Shown here: positions 33,901-45,872 of the stretch, piece after piece
Numbering within the stretch: position 1 is the first letter of the stretch
Layout: the number at the start of each line of letters is the position of its first letter
Assembly (NCBI RefSeq): GCF_023101765.2
Contig: NC_064223.1
Location: 3,534,001-3,598,000 of the forward strand
Origin: Spodoptera frugiperda
Taxonomy: Eukaryota; Arthropoda; Insecta; Lepidoptera; Noctuidae
Reading direction: 5' to 3'
DNA length: 64,000 bases
Translations under genes and position numbers: made by a program
Notes under the pieces: generated by a model
The model's database searches: none
What the model was told of the DNA's origin: nothing
What the model saw: the letters and a program-made list of their open reading frames with translations, nothing else

Positions 33901-35312
33901 AGCCTTATTCTCTACAAATACAATTAGGAACTGCTCTCAGTCGGAGATTAGCGGTTAGCTGCAGATTAACCCGCGATACGTGGCCTCACCTCAATGTGTT
34001 CTTACTTAATTACTTACTGCACGCCAACGGGACAGGCTCCACGAAATTTGCCGTATTTACATAAATAATGCTCGGAGGCATGCAAAAATAATATCAATCT
34101 TAAATGTTTAGTTATTAGCGTTGGTTTTCCTATGTAATCTTTAGGTTATTAATGATGGAGAGTTTGTTAGCTTTGTTGGTGTTATTTTACTCTGGAGATA
34201 GAGCATTATAATTGATTTTAATTGCAGAAAGTTCTTTATAAGAGATTTTCATTCTATCGATATAACATGTTGCTTACGTGTAAGAGAAGAAGACGAGAAG
34301 CAATTGTTATTTACTAATAGAGTATAGGTAGGAAGAAACCCCGAATACAACAGAGGCATGCAAGCAGGTAAACGGTGACCACAACTATGTACTTGTATGC
34401 AGTAGTATCATATACAAAGCAGTATTATATTTTGGACTACAAGACTACAAGCTGTAGTTAGCTTTATCAGTTCACACACACATACTCCTACCTATCTATA
34501 TCGAATATTATACCAAACGTAGATATTTGTAAGAAATTGAGGCTTTATGTTTTCTCCGAATCACGTACAAAGTTTGAGATCTTGAGTGAGGTTTCTCATC
34601 CGTCCATAACATACGTCTATAAAACAACCGCAAACTGCCGATTTTAGCAAAAAATGTTGGTGAAAATAGAGAAATCCCTTCTACAAATCACGTAATAATA
34701 TAAATGCAAATAAAAACCATTTGCCGGCTAAAGAATAGCGATTAAAACAACATTAGTCCGTGGTTTTTCTTAAACCATCTATTTAGATCTAGAATCTTTT
34801 GAATACTAAGGAGGAAGGAGGGTATTTTGCGTTCCATAGGTACCTATTTTAGCCTCTCACCAATATAGCGTAGTTACGATTGGAGAACAGGGACTATTTG
34901 AATGGACCATGTACTTACTATAAAAGGTATTTGTAGGGTATTTTGATTTTAATACTTGATATTATTAACATAAAGTCGGAAGTCCATTGAACTCATAAGT
35001 TATTTGGCGTAAACTGAGTATTAAGCAATTTTAACAGAATAAAAACTATGATGTTCCATTTCCTTATTTAGACGACGGTGCATCGCCCTAGTACCAAGGA
35101 TAACGTCATTGATTTTCCTGATTCCATTTTGTTGTAAATATTAAAACGGAAATTGCAACTGTACAATACAAGAGTGGATTTAAAATAAATATAAAAATCT
35201 TTCAAAATATATTTTTCTCTTAGAAAACACACTCGTTCACATATATGTTGTCACTTTATATCATACGTAGTTCTTCAAAGGTATATGCGGAATACACAAT
35301 ATTTCTTGCAAC
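33901..35312. other. No gene seen
   Basis: No coding signal and no recognised repeat beyond short AT-rich runs. Confidence 0.45.
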
Positions 35313-35349
35313 TAATAATAGAATAGAATAGTCATTTATTTCTAAGTGT
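35313..35349 (-). repeat. Possible LINE tail (ATTCT type)
   Basis: AATAATAGAATAGAATAGTC followed by ATTTATTTCTAAGTG is the complement of an AATAAATGACTATTCTATTC tail. The RepA copy begins immediately after it. Confidence 0.4.
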
Positions 35350-35660
35350 GGGAGATGTGGATAAGTGTGGGAAAGCCATGCTTCGGCACGAATGGGCCGG
35401 CTCGACCGGAGTGATACCACGGCCTCACCGAAAACCGACGCTTGCGTTGTGTTTCGTTGTATGAGTGAGGTTACCGGAGGCCCATTTCCCCCCTTCCCAA
35501 TCTTCTCAATCCTGATTTCCCAACAAACCTAAAGTCCTAACCTCCAAAAGGCCAGCAACGCACTTGTAACGTCTCTGGTGTTTCAAGTGTCCATGGGTGG
35601 GGGCGATGGTTTACATGGCATTAGGTGATAAGTCTGCTAGTTTAGTGTTCCATAAAAAAA
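35350..35660 (+). repeat. RepA, full-length copy
   Basis: Starts GTGTGGGAAAGCCATGCTTC, runs through CGGCACGAATGGGCCGGCTC, GAGTGAGGTTACCGGAGGCC, AAGGCCAGCAACGCACTTGT and GGCATTAGGTGATAAGTCTG, and ends TTCCATAAAAAAAGAG. This is the best + strand representative of the family in the window. Confidence 0.85.
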
Positions 35661-36004
35661 GAGTATATGATATACATCGAGATCTTAATGTAATATAAAT
35701 AGTTTCACATACACTACTACTGTCAATGTAGAAATATTAAATACAAAATCAAAGTTCTGAATACTGCTAGGCGTTCCAGGAATTTTGCTAAGCAGGTTAT
35801 ATTCTCGTAGTAATTGTTACAATATCAGTTACGAGGTAATATCAACGAAATACAATATGGCGGCTTAAGGTATGTACTACCTATTTGTATATCACGTGTT
35901 TCGGGAACAACACACAGAGTTAGTGAAGGTGTTGATTACAAATTATACTTTTAAGGAAATAAACGTCGCTTGCTTGACTACGCAGTTGTTTGAGAATATG
36001 ATCA

Positions 36005-36208
36005 TTTTTTTAAACGTTGCTCCGCCTAGTATTTTCTCCTTTGTAATGAGTGCGTTTACTAACATACAAGTTCACATACACATGACACCTAGACCCCAAA
36101 GAACAATCTGTGGATCACACAAAGAATTGCTCCGTGCAGGAATCGAACCTGCTACACGTTGCACGGCAGCCAGTTGCCCAGCCATCGCACCAACCGGTTT
36201 AAATTAAG
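36005..36208 (-). repeat. tRNA-derived SINE, full-length
   Basis: On the minus strand the head reads GGTTGGTGCGATGGCTGGGC (A-box region), then AGCAGGTTCGATTCCTGCAC (B box with its self-complementary TpsiC-like stem), then GGAGCAATTCTTTGTGTGAT, GTCATGTGTATGTGAACTTG and ACTAGGCGGAGCAACG, ending in an A-rich stretch. This matches a well-known lepidopteran SINE. On the + strand it produces the familiar spurious peptide GIEPATRCTAASCPAIAP; the 111-codon frame there is not a gene. Confidence 0.85.
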
Positions 36209-37959
36209 TTTTGATGTATTAAAAAATCAAATGAGTTAAAAATTATACTTTTGTCAATATATTTGAATATTGGCCATTCTAGTCAAACCTGAGACTAAAA
36301 TTTACGTCTTTTACAACCACCAATAGACTAAGCAGCCAGTACTTTACATAAATAACATCACAAACAAACAGGACTAAATATAATGACGTTGGAAAAAAAT
36401 ATTAACTAACAAATAAAGAAGGTTGTATGTTTGTACACAATTTTGTATCTACATCTGTAATATCAAAGGAGAAATTTCATTAACGTTGCAACTGACTGAA
36501 AAACAGAGAGATTCTCGTTTTTTTTTAGAAAAAATATAGTTCGTAAACAGACGCCTGGTGACTGCAGGTAGACGGTGCGGCTGCGCTCAGAGATATTATC
36601 AACTTTTTACTTTATTAGCTACGCTGAGTTTTACATTTATTCGCTATTTAAAATATAAAAGCTTGAAGAAATAAAATCGTGTACATTACGCGAATTATGT
36701 ATCTTTAGACGTGATATTTGCAAGTAGCAATGAGTCAGGTTACGTTCCCCGAGCAAAGAATTGTTGGAGATTTGTAGTTTTTGATTAGTTAATCTGACAC
36801 AGAATCTGGAATTCTTCTTGAAATTGGAATAGTATAGCCTCTTTGCTGAACGTTGTGACTGTCAGTACATGAACCACATTTTTTGATGTACTGACTAATG
36901 TTAAATTACAATTTGAAATCTTCATATTATTCATTTTGGTGTGTTGTTTCCTTTTTATTTTGTCATTTTTTGTGATTATGAACTTCTCAAATTATAGAAA
37001 TAAATAGTTAATAAAAAAACCTACCTACCTTTCACGCTGGTCAAAGATTATATATTATATTAGAAGAAAAATAGCTACCTACACTTCTCTTATCCTACAG
37101 AAGATTTTGTTGATCGTAACCCAACACTAACACTAACCTGAGACGACAAAAAGCACTCACAGAGTTTATCGATTGCCCGATGTAAACAGCCAATAAACTC
37201 GTTGATGGATAAAATAGCCCCTAACCAATAACATTACGGGGCCAGGCAGAACAAATTCAATAGCTCACTATTGCACTTCAATTTATAGGAAGACTGCTGT
37301 CCGAAGTAATATAGAATCTTGAAAGTACTGGAGTTGTATTAGGGCAATTTGAAATAGTCTTCTGAAAGGCGTAATATGTTTTCTGTTGTGGATCTTTTGA
37401 TAGATTCATAATAATATTATCATGATGAGGTTTCTAACATATTTTGGACCTCTTTCAAGGACACCATTTTTGTAATTCATTGAAATGTTTTATATTATAG
37501 GCAGTTTCAATTACTTATCTTTCTGCAGTAATCTACAGAAAATTCTTGGAAACGATTCTATACTCATTGATAATAATTTACTACTTCAACTGTGGTCTTA
37601 GACTCTCGGCAGTCAAAATATCACCAAAGGATTATTTAAGTTAACAAAATTAATGTAGCACATTTAACCGACCTCCAAAATAAATTATTTCTTTATTTAT
37701 CACGATCACGGTTGTGATCTTACACAGTACACACATTTTTCTATATACATATCAAAAATATCGATTCCTTAGAAAGAAGGTCTAGTTTGTTTGTATATTA
37801 TTTTGAGTAGATACTCCTTGGTAAACATTGGTTGGTTGGGATATGTTATTATTTGTTCTTCTTTTTGTTGCTATGAACATAAGAAAGTGTTGAGCCGTTT
37901 GTTTTGTGACAAAATTTTGCTATTGTATAAAAACAATCACGAATAGGTTTTATTTTGGT
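36209..37959. other. No gene seen
   Basis: AT-rich, with no recognised feature. A CTGCAGGTAGACGGTGCGGCT patch near 36563 has locally higher GC but no coding support. Confidence 0.45.
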
Positions 37960-37964
37960 ATTTG

Positions 37965-38200
37965 AGTAATCGATTTACTTGCCTTATTGGTCGAGTGGTT
38001 GTAACTAAGGCATACCGTACGGAACAGGGAGTAAAGTTCCCTAAGGAAAGGAAGATCCTCCGACCAGGCGAGGCGATTATGGCTTGCGGGCTTTCTGCCC
38101 AACTGTTGTTCGTTGGGATTTTCTATCCATTTTTATTCATCATCACTTGTCAGGTGTCGCCACACCCTCAATTAGACAGGACGAGACATTTTTAATCCTG
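37965..38200 (+). repeat. Possible tRNA-like SINE head, diverged
   Basis: TATTGGTCGAGTGGTTGTAA fits an RNA polymerase III A box (TGGTCNAGTGG). A weak B-box analogue GGAGTAAAGTTCCC follows about 45 bases on. Downstream CCACACCCTCAATTAGACAG may be part of a body. The 77-codon frame across it is unlikely to be a gene. Confidence 0.35.
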
Positions 38201-38227
38201 TTTGTTTGAGTCTTTCGTAATTGGTAT

Positions 38228-38310
38228 TTAACCCCCTTCCTGACGTCCGTTCGATCTGATATTTGGTACACACTCTTAATCTTGATGACCATACAATATA
38301 AGCCCATTAA
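38228..38310 (+). repeat. Dispersed repeat, partner of 5093-5168
   Basis: AACCCCCTTCCTGACGTCCG, TTCGATCTGATATTTGGTAC, ACACTCTTAATCTTGATGAC and AATATAAGCCC match the inverted copy near 5.1 kb in order and spacing. Confidence 0.5.
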
Positions 38311-38601
38311 AAGCGTTTAACATGTTTTTCTATGTATTACTTGTTAGAATTTCTTTTGTTTGCAGATTCCTTTCTTGAACTTGTAGTTCCCAGTAGAACA
38401 GAAAATAATTCCTTTCCGTTCCTTAGAAGTCAACCACAAAAGCGTGTTTCAAGTGAATTACCACAAAAACACTTCTTTCTATAAAAAACAGATGTTTTTT
38501 TATGTACCTTTATATACCAAAGAGGATTACTATAAATAGAAATGCTTTGAATTATTTTAAGTAGAGTCTGTTACCATGGTTAAGATTCTGAGCCATCGAT
38601 C
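38311..38601. other. No gene seen
   Basis: AT-rich spacer. Confidence 0.4.
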
Positions 38602-38728
38602 CGGTATATTATGTCCACATAGAGCTACACACAACCAGTTTATCTTGGTCTAGCTTTGTAAGATCTTTCTGCATATTCAACAGTCATTTTATACTGGTTT
38701 TGTATAGCTGGAGTGTACCCTTGTATAC
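38602..38728. mobile_element. Palindromic MITE, copy 3
   Basis: AGCTACACACAACCAGTTTA on the left and TTTTATACTGGTTTTGTATA then GCTGGAG on the right, closing with GTATAC at 38723-38728. It is in the opposite orientation to copies 1, 2 and 4 judging by the centre (GCTTTGTAAGATCTTTCTGC). Confidence 0.7.
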
Positions 38729-38955
38729 ATGATATTAGAATTTAGATCTTCAGTACAAATACCTGTATAAAATCCTTCTATCTAGCATATTTGTAGCAAA
38801 TATCTTTGAAGATATTTCAATGTAAAATAATAATAGCAAATATGTAATGTTACCAGTTTCTAGTTTCATGTTGTGAGCTTCAGATATGAATGTGGTATTG
38901 AATTTCAGTAAGATGTTAGGTTTGATATGATTTTGTAGTATTACGTAATGTGAGT

Positions 38956-38990
38956 TATATTTATTTATTTATTATTTATTTATTTCAACT
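38956..38990. repeat. TTTA microsatellite
   Basis: TATATTTATTTATTTATTAT followed by TTATTTATTTC. Probably a simple repeat; it could mark a retroposon tail, but no body is adjacent. Confidence 0.7.
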
Positions 38991-39054
38991 AACATTACAG
39001 GAAATATAACCTAATGCATTAGCGAGGCAGCGAGGTTATAATTTTATTTTATCT

Positions 39055-39170
39055 TGTTTTTATGGGATGAGCCGATAAACGAGCAGACGGATCACCTGAT
39101 GAGTTGATGCATAAGCAATCGCCTCCGCCCATAGACACCCGAAACACCAGAGGCATTACAAGTGCGTTGG
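39055..39170 (-). repeat. RepA, 5'-truncated copy
   Basis: TTTTTATGGGATGAGCCGAT, AACGAGCAGACGGATCACCT, a small insertion (GAGTTGATGC) in the GATGGTAAGC core, then CACCCGAAACACCAGAGGCA and ACAAGTGCGTTGGGG. The 5' two-thirds is missing. Confidence 0.75.
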
Positions 39171-40904
39171 GGTCATTTTACTGTTCTGAACTCAAGATTC
39201 GAACCTCAAGTCTATTCACTGTGTCAGTTATGAATGTCTCACAGTAACAAATAATTTTAGTTTTAACGGTTCAATTAACTAAGGCAGGTTTTAAAGACCT
39301 AAAACCGAAATTTTCTTCCCAATACAATTCCTACTCAATTAATATATGAGTATATCTAATTTAAACACAACTGGAGGTTTGTAAATGCGGAAGCAAGTGA
39401 ACTGGAATGGTTTGTTTAGACTAATTAAGCTGGTATTGATTTATCGGTCTGTCTGTCTGTCTGTTTGTATGACTGCGAGTTTTAGCTTTATATTAGTAGG
39501 TAGAATAATTGAATTATTATATACGTAACATCATGGTTTTAATTCATGCAGGGCTAAGCTGAGGCGTATTTAATGTCTGAAACGTAACATAATATACTGT
39601 CTATCAATTAAGTTTGATAATGAGCCTCCGTGTCACTATCATATTTTTGAAAAGCTAAAAAATCTCAACAGTTTTTGTGTTGCATTCTATTCCCGGATTG
39701 AGCAAAATATTATTAAGGATTTTTAACTAACTTTAATTTCTAGTGAAAGCCTCACATAAAACTTCGATCTAATAGAATGACTACGTATTTATACTCGGTA
39801 ATAAAACAGTAATAAATAATATATGCCACTTCCTAGTAAATAGGATCACTTTCATTAAAACAAAAAGAAGAATTTGTCATAAACTTCTTGAAGATCGCTT
39901 CAATTTAATCCGTGGGTAGTGGCGTGGGTGACACGTGTTCACATAAAAAACCTTTAAAAATGGTTGCCGAAAAAAGTAAAAATAGATCGCTTTGTATATA
40001 GCTATGTACTACATACAGGTAGGATTTATTGTTGTATTGTGTTTGACCAGAAATAAATACGTACTTTTTATACTTTTAACAGTAGCAACACAGTTTACGA
40101 GCTGTCTGATGGTAAACAAATCTCATCTCATCTTTGCCTATTTAAATTTTCAGATATCCCATAAAACATAGGGCCTGAAATAAATACGAGCGCAAGGCCC
40201 TGTCTTGCACATGCTGAACTGGTCCCATTTCACCATAGACTTGGGGCATACGTATAAGGCAGGCAATCCAGGCAATACACAATTAGTATATTCAAATCTT
40301 TTCTACTATGTATAAATTGTACCTATATGTAATTTATTATTTTTTTCTTCTGCGTATGAAATAACTGTTTGTTTTTCTTTCTTTTCTTTTTTGTGTATGT
40401 GTATGTATAAATAACTTAATACACGTGGCTGATGAAGTAATAGGCATTTATTTATCTGGTTTTGTTAGTAGATGACACAATTATGAACACAATTGCATGT
40501 GAAAATTACTTTCGTAATTAATCAATTTTCTTTTTAATAAATGAGTAGGCAATAACAAACGTAATTTCACAAAAACTAATTTCCTTTTTGAATCAAAAAA
40601 TATTATCAATACTGAAATCGGATTGTGGGGTCGTAATATTGTTAATTTACAGCGTAATTATGTGTCAAAGCTAATCCAATATAATTATAGGTTCATAACT
40701 AAAACCTGTTTCAACGGCAGTTAAAATTTTATAGGTGGCTTATGGTGCGAAGAAATTAATGTGAATAACGTAACGTTAAACCTATAAAGCCTAAATTATA
40801 ATAACCCTCTTTTTGAACTGCTTCTAAGTCACACAAATAACTGAATGTGACTGATCTTCTATCTGTTGTCACTAATAAATCCCAATCCCCCCATTCGGGT
40901 AACG
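39171..40904. other. No gene seen; GTCT run at ~39451-39467
   Basis: TCTGTCTGTCTGTCTGTTTG is a short simple repeat. CTGATGGTAAAC near 40108 resembles the RepA-type 3' word, and ATAGGGCCTGAAATAAATAC to TTCACCATAGACTTGGGG may belong to another LINE 3' end, but this is weak. No gene. Confidence 0.4.
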
Positions 40905-41055
40905 CATTTTTTAAAGGGGGTTATCATTCATTGACTTCTCCCGCCTTAGGCGAGGCGAGAGTGTCAGGTTCTTACTGAATAAAAACCACGCCAATCCTAC
41001 TCCTGCATTTCGAGCTGGAGCCCCTGTAAGCCCGCTAGGTAGTCCGCGGCGAAAT
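40905..41055 (+). repeat. RepB copy
   Basis: TAAAGGGGGTTATCATTCAT, TGACTTCTCCCGCCTTAGGC, GAGGCGAGAGTGTCAGGTTC, CTACTCCTGCATTTCGAGCT and GCCCGCTAGGTAGTCCGCGG. The head is intact. Confidence 0.8.
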
Positions 41056-42443
41056 TTAGGTAATGCTACGAATACTATCTGCAATTACATAAAAAAATCA
41101 ATAATATCAATTTAAAATACCATCCTCAAGATACTACAATAAATATACAGGAAAATACGACTCTCGAAGTTGTCATCTCAGTATTTATACTAGAAACATC
41201 TTCAACTATTTATTCTAGTGTATAGAATTTTCAATAACTTCTTCGTCGAGTGTACAAACTTCTATCGGAAAGTCATAACTGCTACCCTGAGGTTCCAACT
41301 TAGTGGAAACTCGAACGAGACTTAAAAACTTTGTCATAAAAGAATGTGCTTAGATTTTTTTAGTACAGTTTCCTGGGCGTTTGTTTGTTCTGGTGTGTCT
41401 ATTGATTTTTTGTTCGTATTGAGAAGTGGTGAGGATATTGTCGTTTGTTGTGTAGTTGATTGATTTAGACAGTGGAATGTGTATATGTGATTATTAAATA
41501 AGCTGTTCTAGTTATGAGTTCATAATAAAATAATAATATTTAGATTCCCAATCGTAATATTAATACGGAATTAAGAAATGTTGCTGTTTCATTGAACCGC
41601 TTTACATTAGTTAATAAAACATGTAAACTTATGATTAATTGTGTGAAGTCACTTAAATACTGGTATTCAACAGTTTTTAAACACAGCAACATAACTATAT
41701 ACTTAAATACCTTACTATAAACAACGAAATAAATACGTACATAAATCCTCTTCTGAACAAAAAAAAAAACAAAACAATCGACGACGCCCAAACAATAGAA
41801 CGAAATCAAATCCCTAGCTTCCATTTTTAAAAATCTCAACAACATGCCGTCTTTCCACAATACATGTGTAATTCACAGAAAAAGTAAAAGAATGCAAATG
41901 CACTGCTCTCCCGTGCAATAGGAAATCATGGATTCCCGTTTTACCGTTTTCCATTCGGCATGTCGCGTCGCGTCGTCGTCTCGTCGCCTCGTCATGTGTG
42001 CTTTTACGAACATTATTCTTTTAAATTAAACTCTGAACGATTTTATATGGAACTTAAAATAATAATCGTAGTCGAATTCTGTAGAGGTGAAAATTCTTAT
42101 GTGTAGTGGAATCTTTTTCGATCATTCGGTTTTGCATTTTTGGCGATATTTTGTATGTATGGGTTAAAATGTGGTACAAGATGAATCATATTAACAATAT
42201 TTTGGGACCATAAAATTATCATTTTCGATCAGTCATCGAATCAGTTAAGTATTTGGTAATGATACTACATCTCCATAAAGGATCAAGGTCAAGTAGGAAC
42301 TAAATAAACATTAAATCAAATAAATTTCATAGAACCAAATCAAAATAAGAACTCACACACAATAATTACTAACCACCAATCACAACAACAGACAAGTCAA
42401 TTTAAAACACAAACAAGTAACAAATGGAGTACCAAGTTCGACA
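41056..42443. other. No gene seen; CGTCG-rich patch at ~41960-41997
   Basis: TGTCGCGTCGCGTCGTCGTC and TCGTCGCCTCGTCATG form a short CpG-dense array standing out from the AT-rich surroundings. The 106-codon minus frame (41540-41860) is not recognised. Confidence 0.45.
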
Positions 42444-42455
42444 GATGACGTCATC
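42444..42455. promoter_or_regulatory. Perfect CRE/ATF palindrome
   Basis: GATGACGTCATC is a 12-bp perfect palindrome containing the CRE core TGACGTCA. No initiator or TATA box is convincingly placed next to it. Function is unknown. Confidence 0.3.
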
Positions 42456-44064
42456 AAGTTCCACACGTTTACCAGTTTTCCAATAAATCGTGACTTATTT
42501 ATTACAGAGAGTTGATATCAACAGGTTCGCCAGCTGTCGCTCTGTACAAAGCTTCTGACAGCCAACCGATTACTCTGGTTCAGTGGATTAAAATTAATTG
42601 GAACATGTTTTTGCTATAGTATTTGAGCAGTTCTATTGTGCTAGTGGTTCAGAGTTTGTAGTATATTAATATGAACTAAAAACTTGCGTGTAGAGGTTTA
42701 TACTATGATTAGAAGTCGTCCAGGATATCTCTAGTATATTGTAATTAAATGAAATGAATTTTACATTCAATAATTGTCGCTATTAGGAATCATAAAAAGT
42801 AATACGATATAATGTACTACATATAAAAACCGCTACACGGGATTATGAATCAAAATTTTCATTTTACCTAAAAGTAAAAATAAAATTTAATAAAACACAC
42901 AGCGCTTTACATCGGGATTACCGCAAAAAGTACCTATTTCATTATATCCAACAAAAAGTTCGCCGACCAATTAAATATCCAAAATAATTTCAAAAGATAA
43001 ACCTGCCCATGTAGAGCTTCAAATTAATATCGTTACACATTCAAAAGAATCTACTCAACAAAATAAACCATTCACTAAGGTAAAGAAAATAAGGTTCAAT
43101 TTCGAAAAGCACTTCATTGAAAAAACAGCGTGACTTAAGTAGACCAACTAATATAACATAAGTAATGTAAAGTCATTTATTTTTCATTCCGTCAAAGAAA
43201 ATTGGAGCGCGAATCGTTTTAATAAAAGGTGTTTAAGGATAAAAATTGCGTGAATCCAATTGGCTACTTTTGAAGAGATTAGGCTTATTTCTTGGGTATT
43301 GTAATCCTAGACTTGATGTAAGATTAAGCGATTTCGACCCTTGTCACAAAGGGTACGTTATGTAAGATAATATGAGCTCTCTCTTCGAAGTCACTCCATT
43401 CTTTTCGTGTTCATTACTCTTGGACTTGTGTGTCATCTTATTGTGTGGTTATTGGTTGTAATATATAATAATATATTTTGATATTAGAAGGTGGAATGAA
43501 TCGTACTTACGTTTGAGATAAATCGTATTGCTATTAAACGTCGTTCTCAGAGTCATTTACTGGTTAAGTCGGGCCTTAACAATTGTTTTTAATACAAGAT
43601 CATCTAATAATCATAAGGAATAGTTTAAGTAATCATTAGATGTCTCTGGGTGTGGCAGTAAGCGCCTGTTTACCACCTTCATATAAGTCACGATAAACTA
43701 ATGCGACAGTGCATACAAAATACGTTCTTAATTCAAACTTATCTAATACATAGCGGCTATCCAGACATTGTGAAACAAGTCCTAAGTCTGATAAGCTACA
43801 TAACTAACTACTCGCCTATCTTCTGAACAGAACTAGTACCTATAACTAAAAAACTTTTAATATACGTAACCATGATTCTGTATATTACAGAATCAACTTC
43901 ATATTTCCAAATTGACACTTTATAATATAACACAACCATTTTGTCTCATACAATATGCGTCACTTGTAATAAAGGGCCAGTCAATTGCTTTCAACAACTA
44001 TCAAAATACATTAGCAATATAATACTCACGTAGATCCAAATGCACAATAATTATATTCACACTA
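42456..44064. other. No gene seen
   Basis: AT-rich sequence, no recognised repeat or gene. Confidence 0.45.
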
Positions 44065-44181
44065 GTATACATTAAGCTATGCAAAACCAGTATAAACTGG
44101 CCGTTAAATCATCGAAAAGATCATATAAAGCGAGACTATGATATATTAGTTCTGTATAGGTTGATAAGTAGCCGTATGTAC
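44065..44181. mobile_element. Palindromic MITE, copy 4
   Basis: Starts GTATACATTAAGCTATGCAA, then AACCAGTATAAACTGGCC, centre AAAAGATCATATAAAGCGAG, then a decayed right arm (TATTAGTTCTGTATAGG) ending near GTATGTACC. It is more diverged on the right than the other copies. Confidence 0.65.
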
Positions 44182-44465
44182 CGTATCTATTACAACTAAG
44201 AAATTATCCCCGTTCCATGTTCCAGGCTTACAAAGCCTGCTCAATGCTCGTTCATTTTAACTTTAATTAGTATACTGTTGCTCCTTTGTTACGCTGTCTA
44301 TGCGTCTAGACTTCATCAGGGCTAAAATGAAGACTTTATTTTAAGCCTTGAGTAAAGGTAGGTCTGGAAACTGATACAAATAAGTGAAAAAAATATCATT
44401 TTTGAGAGAGATTGATTTTCAAGAGTGTAATATTGGGATTTGTAAATGTCTTACTATATTTTCTA

Positions 44466-44643
44466 CTAGCTTCTGCTAGCACGTTTCCGTGGGATAAAAT
44501 GTGTGTACTATGTTATTTCGGACCATAATCTACCCCTGTTCAAAATTTCACCCCGGTCCTTTCAGCCGTTTTGACGTGATTGAGTAAAAATCATACACAC
44601 AAACTCATTTTTTTTCGAAACTTTCGCAATAATAAATTATGGA
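44466..44643 (-). mobile_element. Non-autonomous Helitron
   Basis: On the + strand CTAGCTTCTGCTAGCACGTT, GTGGGATAAAATGTGTGTAC, CCATAATCTACCCCTGTTCA and CGTTTTGACGTGATTGAGTA, ending AACTTTCGCAATAATAAATT. The preceding base is A, as expected. The 5' (right) end is slightly eroded. Confidence 0.7.
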
Positions 44644-45179
44644 AGATGATTTGTTTCTATCCTATGATTGCAGTCCAAAACTGAACAAAATACCCAAAAA
44701 CTTAACGTACCATATTATGACACTAGCAAATTCTCTATTGGGCAATAGACCTTTAGGTCTCACAAACGAAACTAGAGGTAAAACCACATGCGATTAACAT
44801 TAAAATAAGACATCGCCTACAAATTCAAGACTAATTGCGACTCAGTTCTAAATCACAATACAAAGAAAAAGAAACCTTATAAAACTACATTTAAAGCCTA
44901 TAAAACAATAAAGCACCTACCTACGTCGCACATCACCGGCACAATTTCATAATCCTTTCATTGTCTTCGCTCACAGAGTTTAAGACAGTCTTTGTCAGTA
45001 GCCAATAACTTCGTCCATACTTTCCAAGCCTGTCCAATTGTATTAAAATCATGTCTGTTTGCCTTCAAATCGTATTTTGAAGTACTTTAGAAATTAATTT
45101 TGTCATGTATCAAGGACTATGGAAGATTCTTAGCGATATTGACTATGATGTGCACACACTTTTATTGTGTCTAATAATA
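44644..45179. other. No gene seen
   Basis: No gene. The last two bases (TA, 45178-45179) are the target site of the next element. Confidence 0.45.
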
Positions 45180-45870
45180 CAGTAGAGTCCGTTTATAATG
45201 ACATCGAAAGGAATTGACAAACACGTCATAATAAGCGGACGTCATACAAAGCGTTATGTATAAATGAAAATCTTTTTTATGTAAATATGTATGTATTAAG
45301 TATTTTAATACAGAAACATAGTATATTTGCATATGTGTAAGACCATATTAAATCAAAATCAAAATTGCACGTAATCAGCAGATTATTATAATAACCCATA
45401 CAAGTGTATTTTTTATTGTAAGTAATCTGTAATTTTTGTCTGCTTTTGTTTCTTCATTTTATTGTAAAAACAGACTCTCACACTATTGTGTATAGAAGAC
45501 ATAGCTATGGTCAAATTATCATTTTCAATATTGCTGTGTACAAATTGTGATAATAATTCTGCAGCTTTTAATGCCTCTTCCGCGGTAGGTAATGGGATAC
45601 TCACTGAGGTTCAAAACAAAAACTAGGCACGTGCCGAACGTCGTCGGGAATTAACGAACATTATTGAAGGTAAAGAATCGTGCCGGTCATTATAACCGGA
45701 CATAATTTATTAAAAATGGGTCATATAAAGCGGCATGTCACTGTAAGGGAAGTCATTATATCCGACTTTTTTATAAAGAATTTTATATGAAAACCAAACT
45801 TCGTCATGCAATTACGTCATAATAACCGGTTGGTCAATATAGGCGGAGTCATAATAAACGGATTCTTCTG
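45180..45870 (-). mobile_element. pogo/Tigger-like DNA transposon, deletion derivative
   Basis: The left end CAGTAGAGTCCGTTTATAAT (45180) and right end ATAATAAACGGATTCTTCTG (45870) are terminal inverted repeats with few mismatches, flanked by TA on both sides (45178-45179 and 45871-45872). TA duplication and a CAG...CCG-type end fit the Tc1/mariner-pogo group. Several internal ATAAGCGGACGTCAT-type words recur near both ends. The element encodes only the end of its transposase on the minus strand and is about 691 bp, so most of the gene has been deleted. Confidence 0.8.
45413..45604 (-). pseudogene. Tigger-like transposase, C-terminal 63 residues
   Basis: The frame reads EEALKAAELLSQFVHSNIEN near its start and ends KKQKQTKITDYLQ followed by a stop. 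The QTKITDY(F/L) ending and the preceding acidic-hydrophobic helix are characteristic of Tigger/Jerky-type DDE transposases. The DNA-binding HTH/CENPB domain and the DDE core are absent. The MSIPLP start is simply the first Met after the deletion point and not a true start. Confidence 0.7.
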
Positions 45871-45872
45871 TA

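Noticed and set aside
33540..34064. 174-codon + strand open frame
   Set aside because: It spans the MITE-like element at 33735-33900 and overlaps a 98-codon frame on the other strand; no protein family resemblance.
36125..36205. Functional tRNA gene on the minus strand
   Set aside because: The B-box stem is good but the rest continues into a standard SINE body; no proper acceptor stem.
35872..36207. 111-codon + strand frame ending GIEPATRCTAASCPAIAP
   Set aside because: This peptide is the well-known antisense translation of a tRNA-derived SINE head, not a gene.
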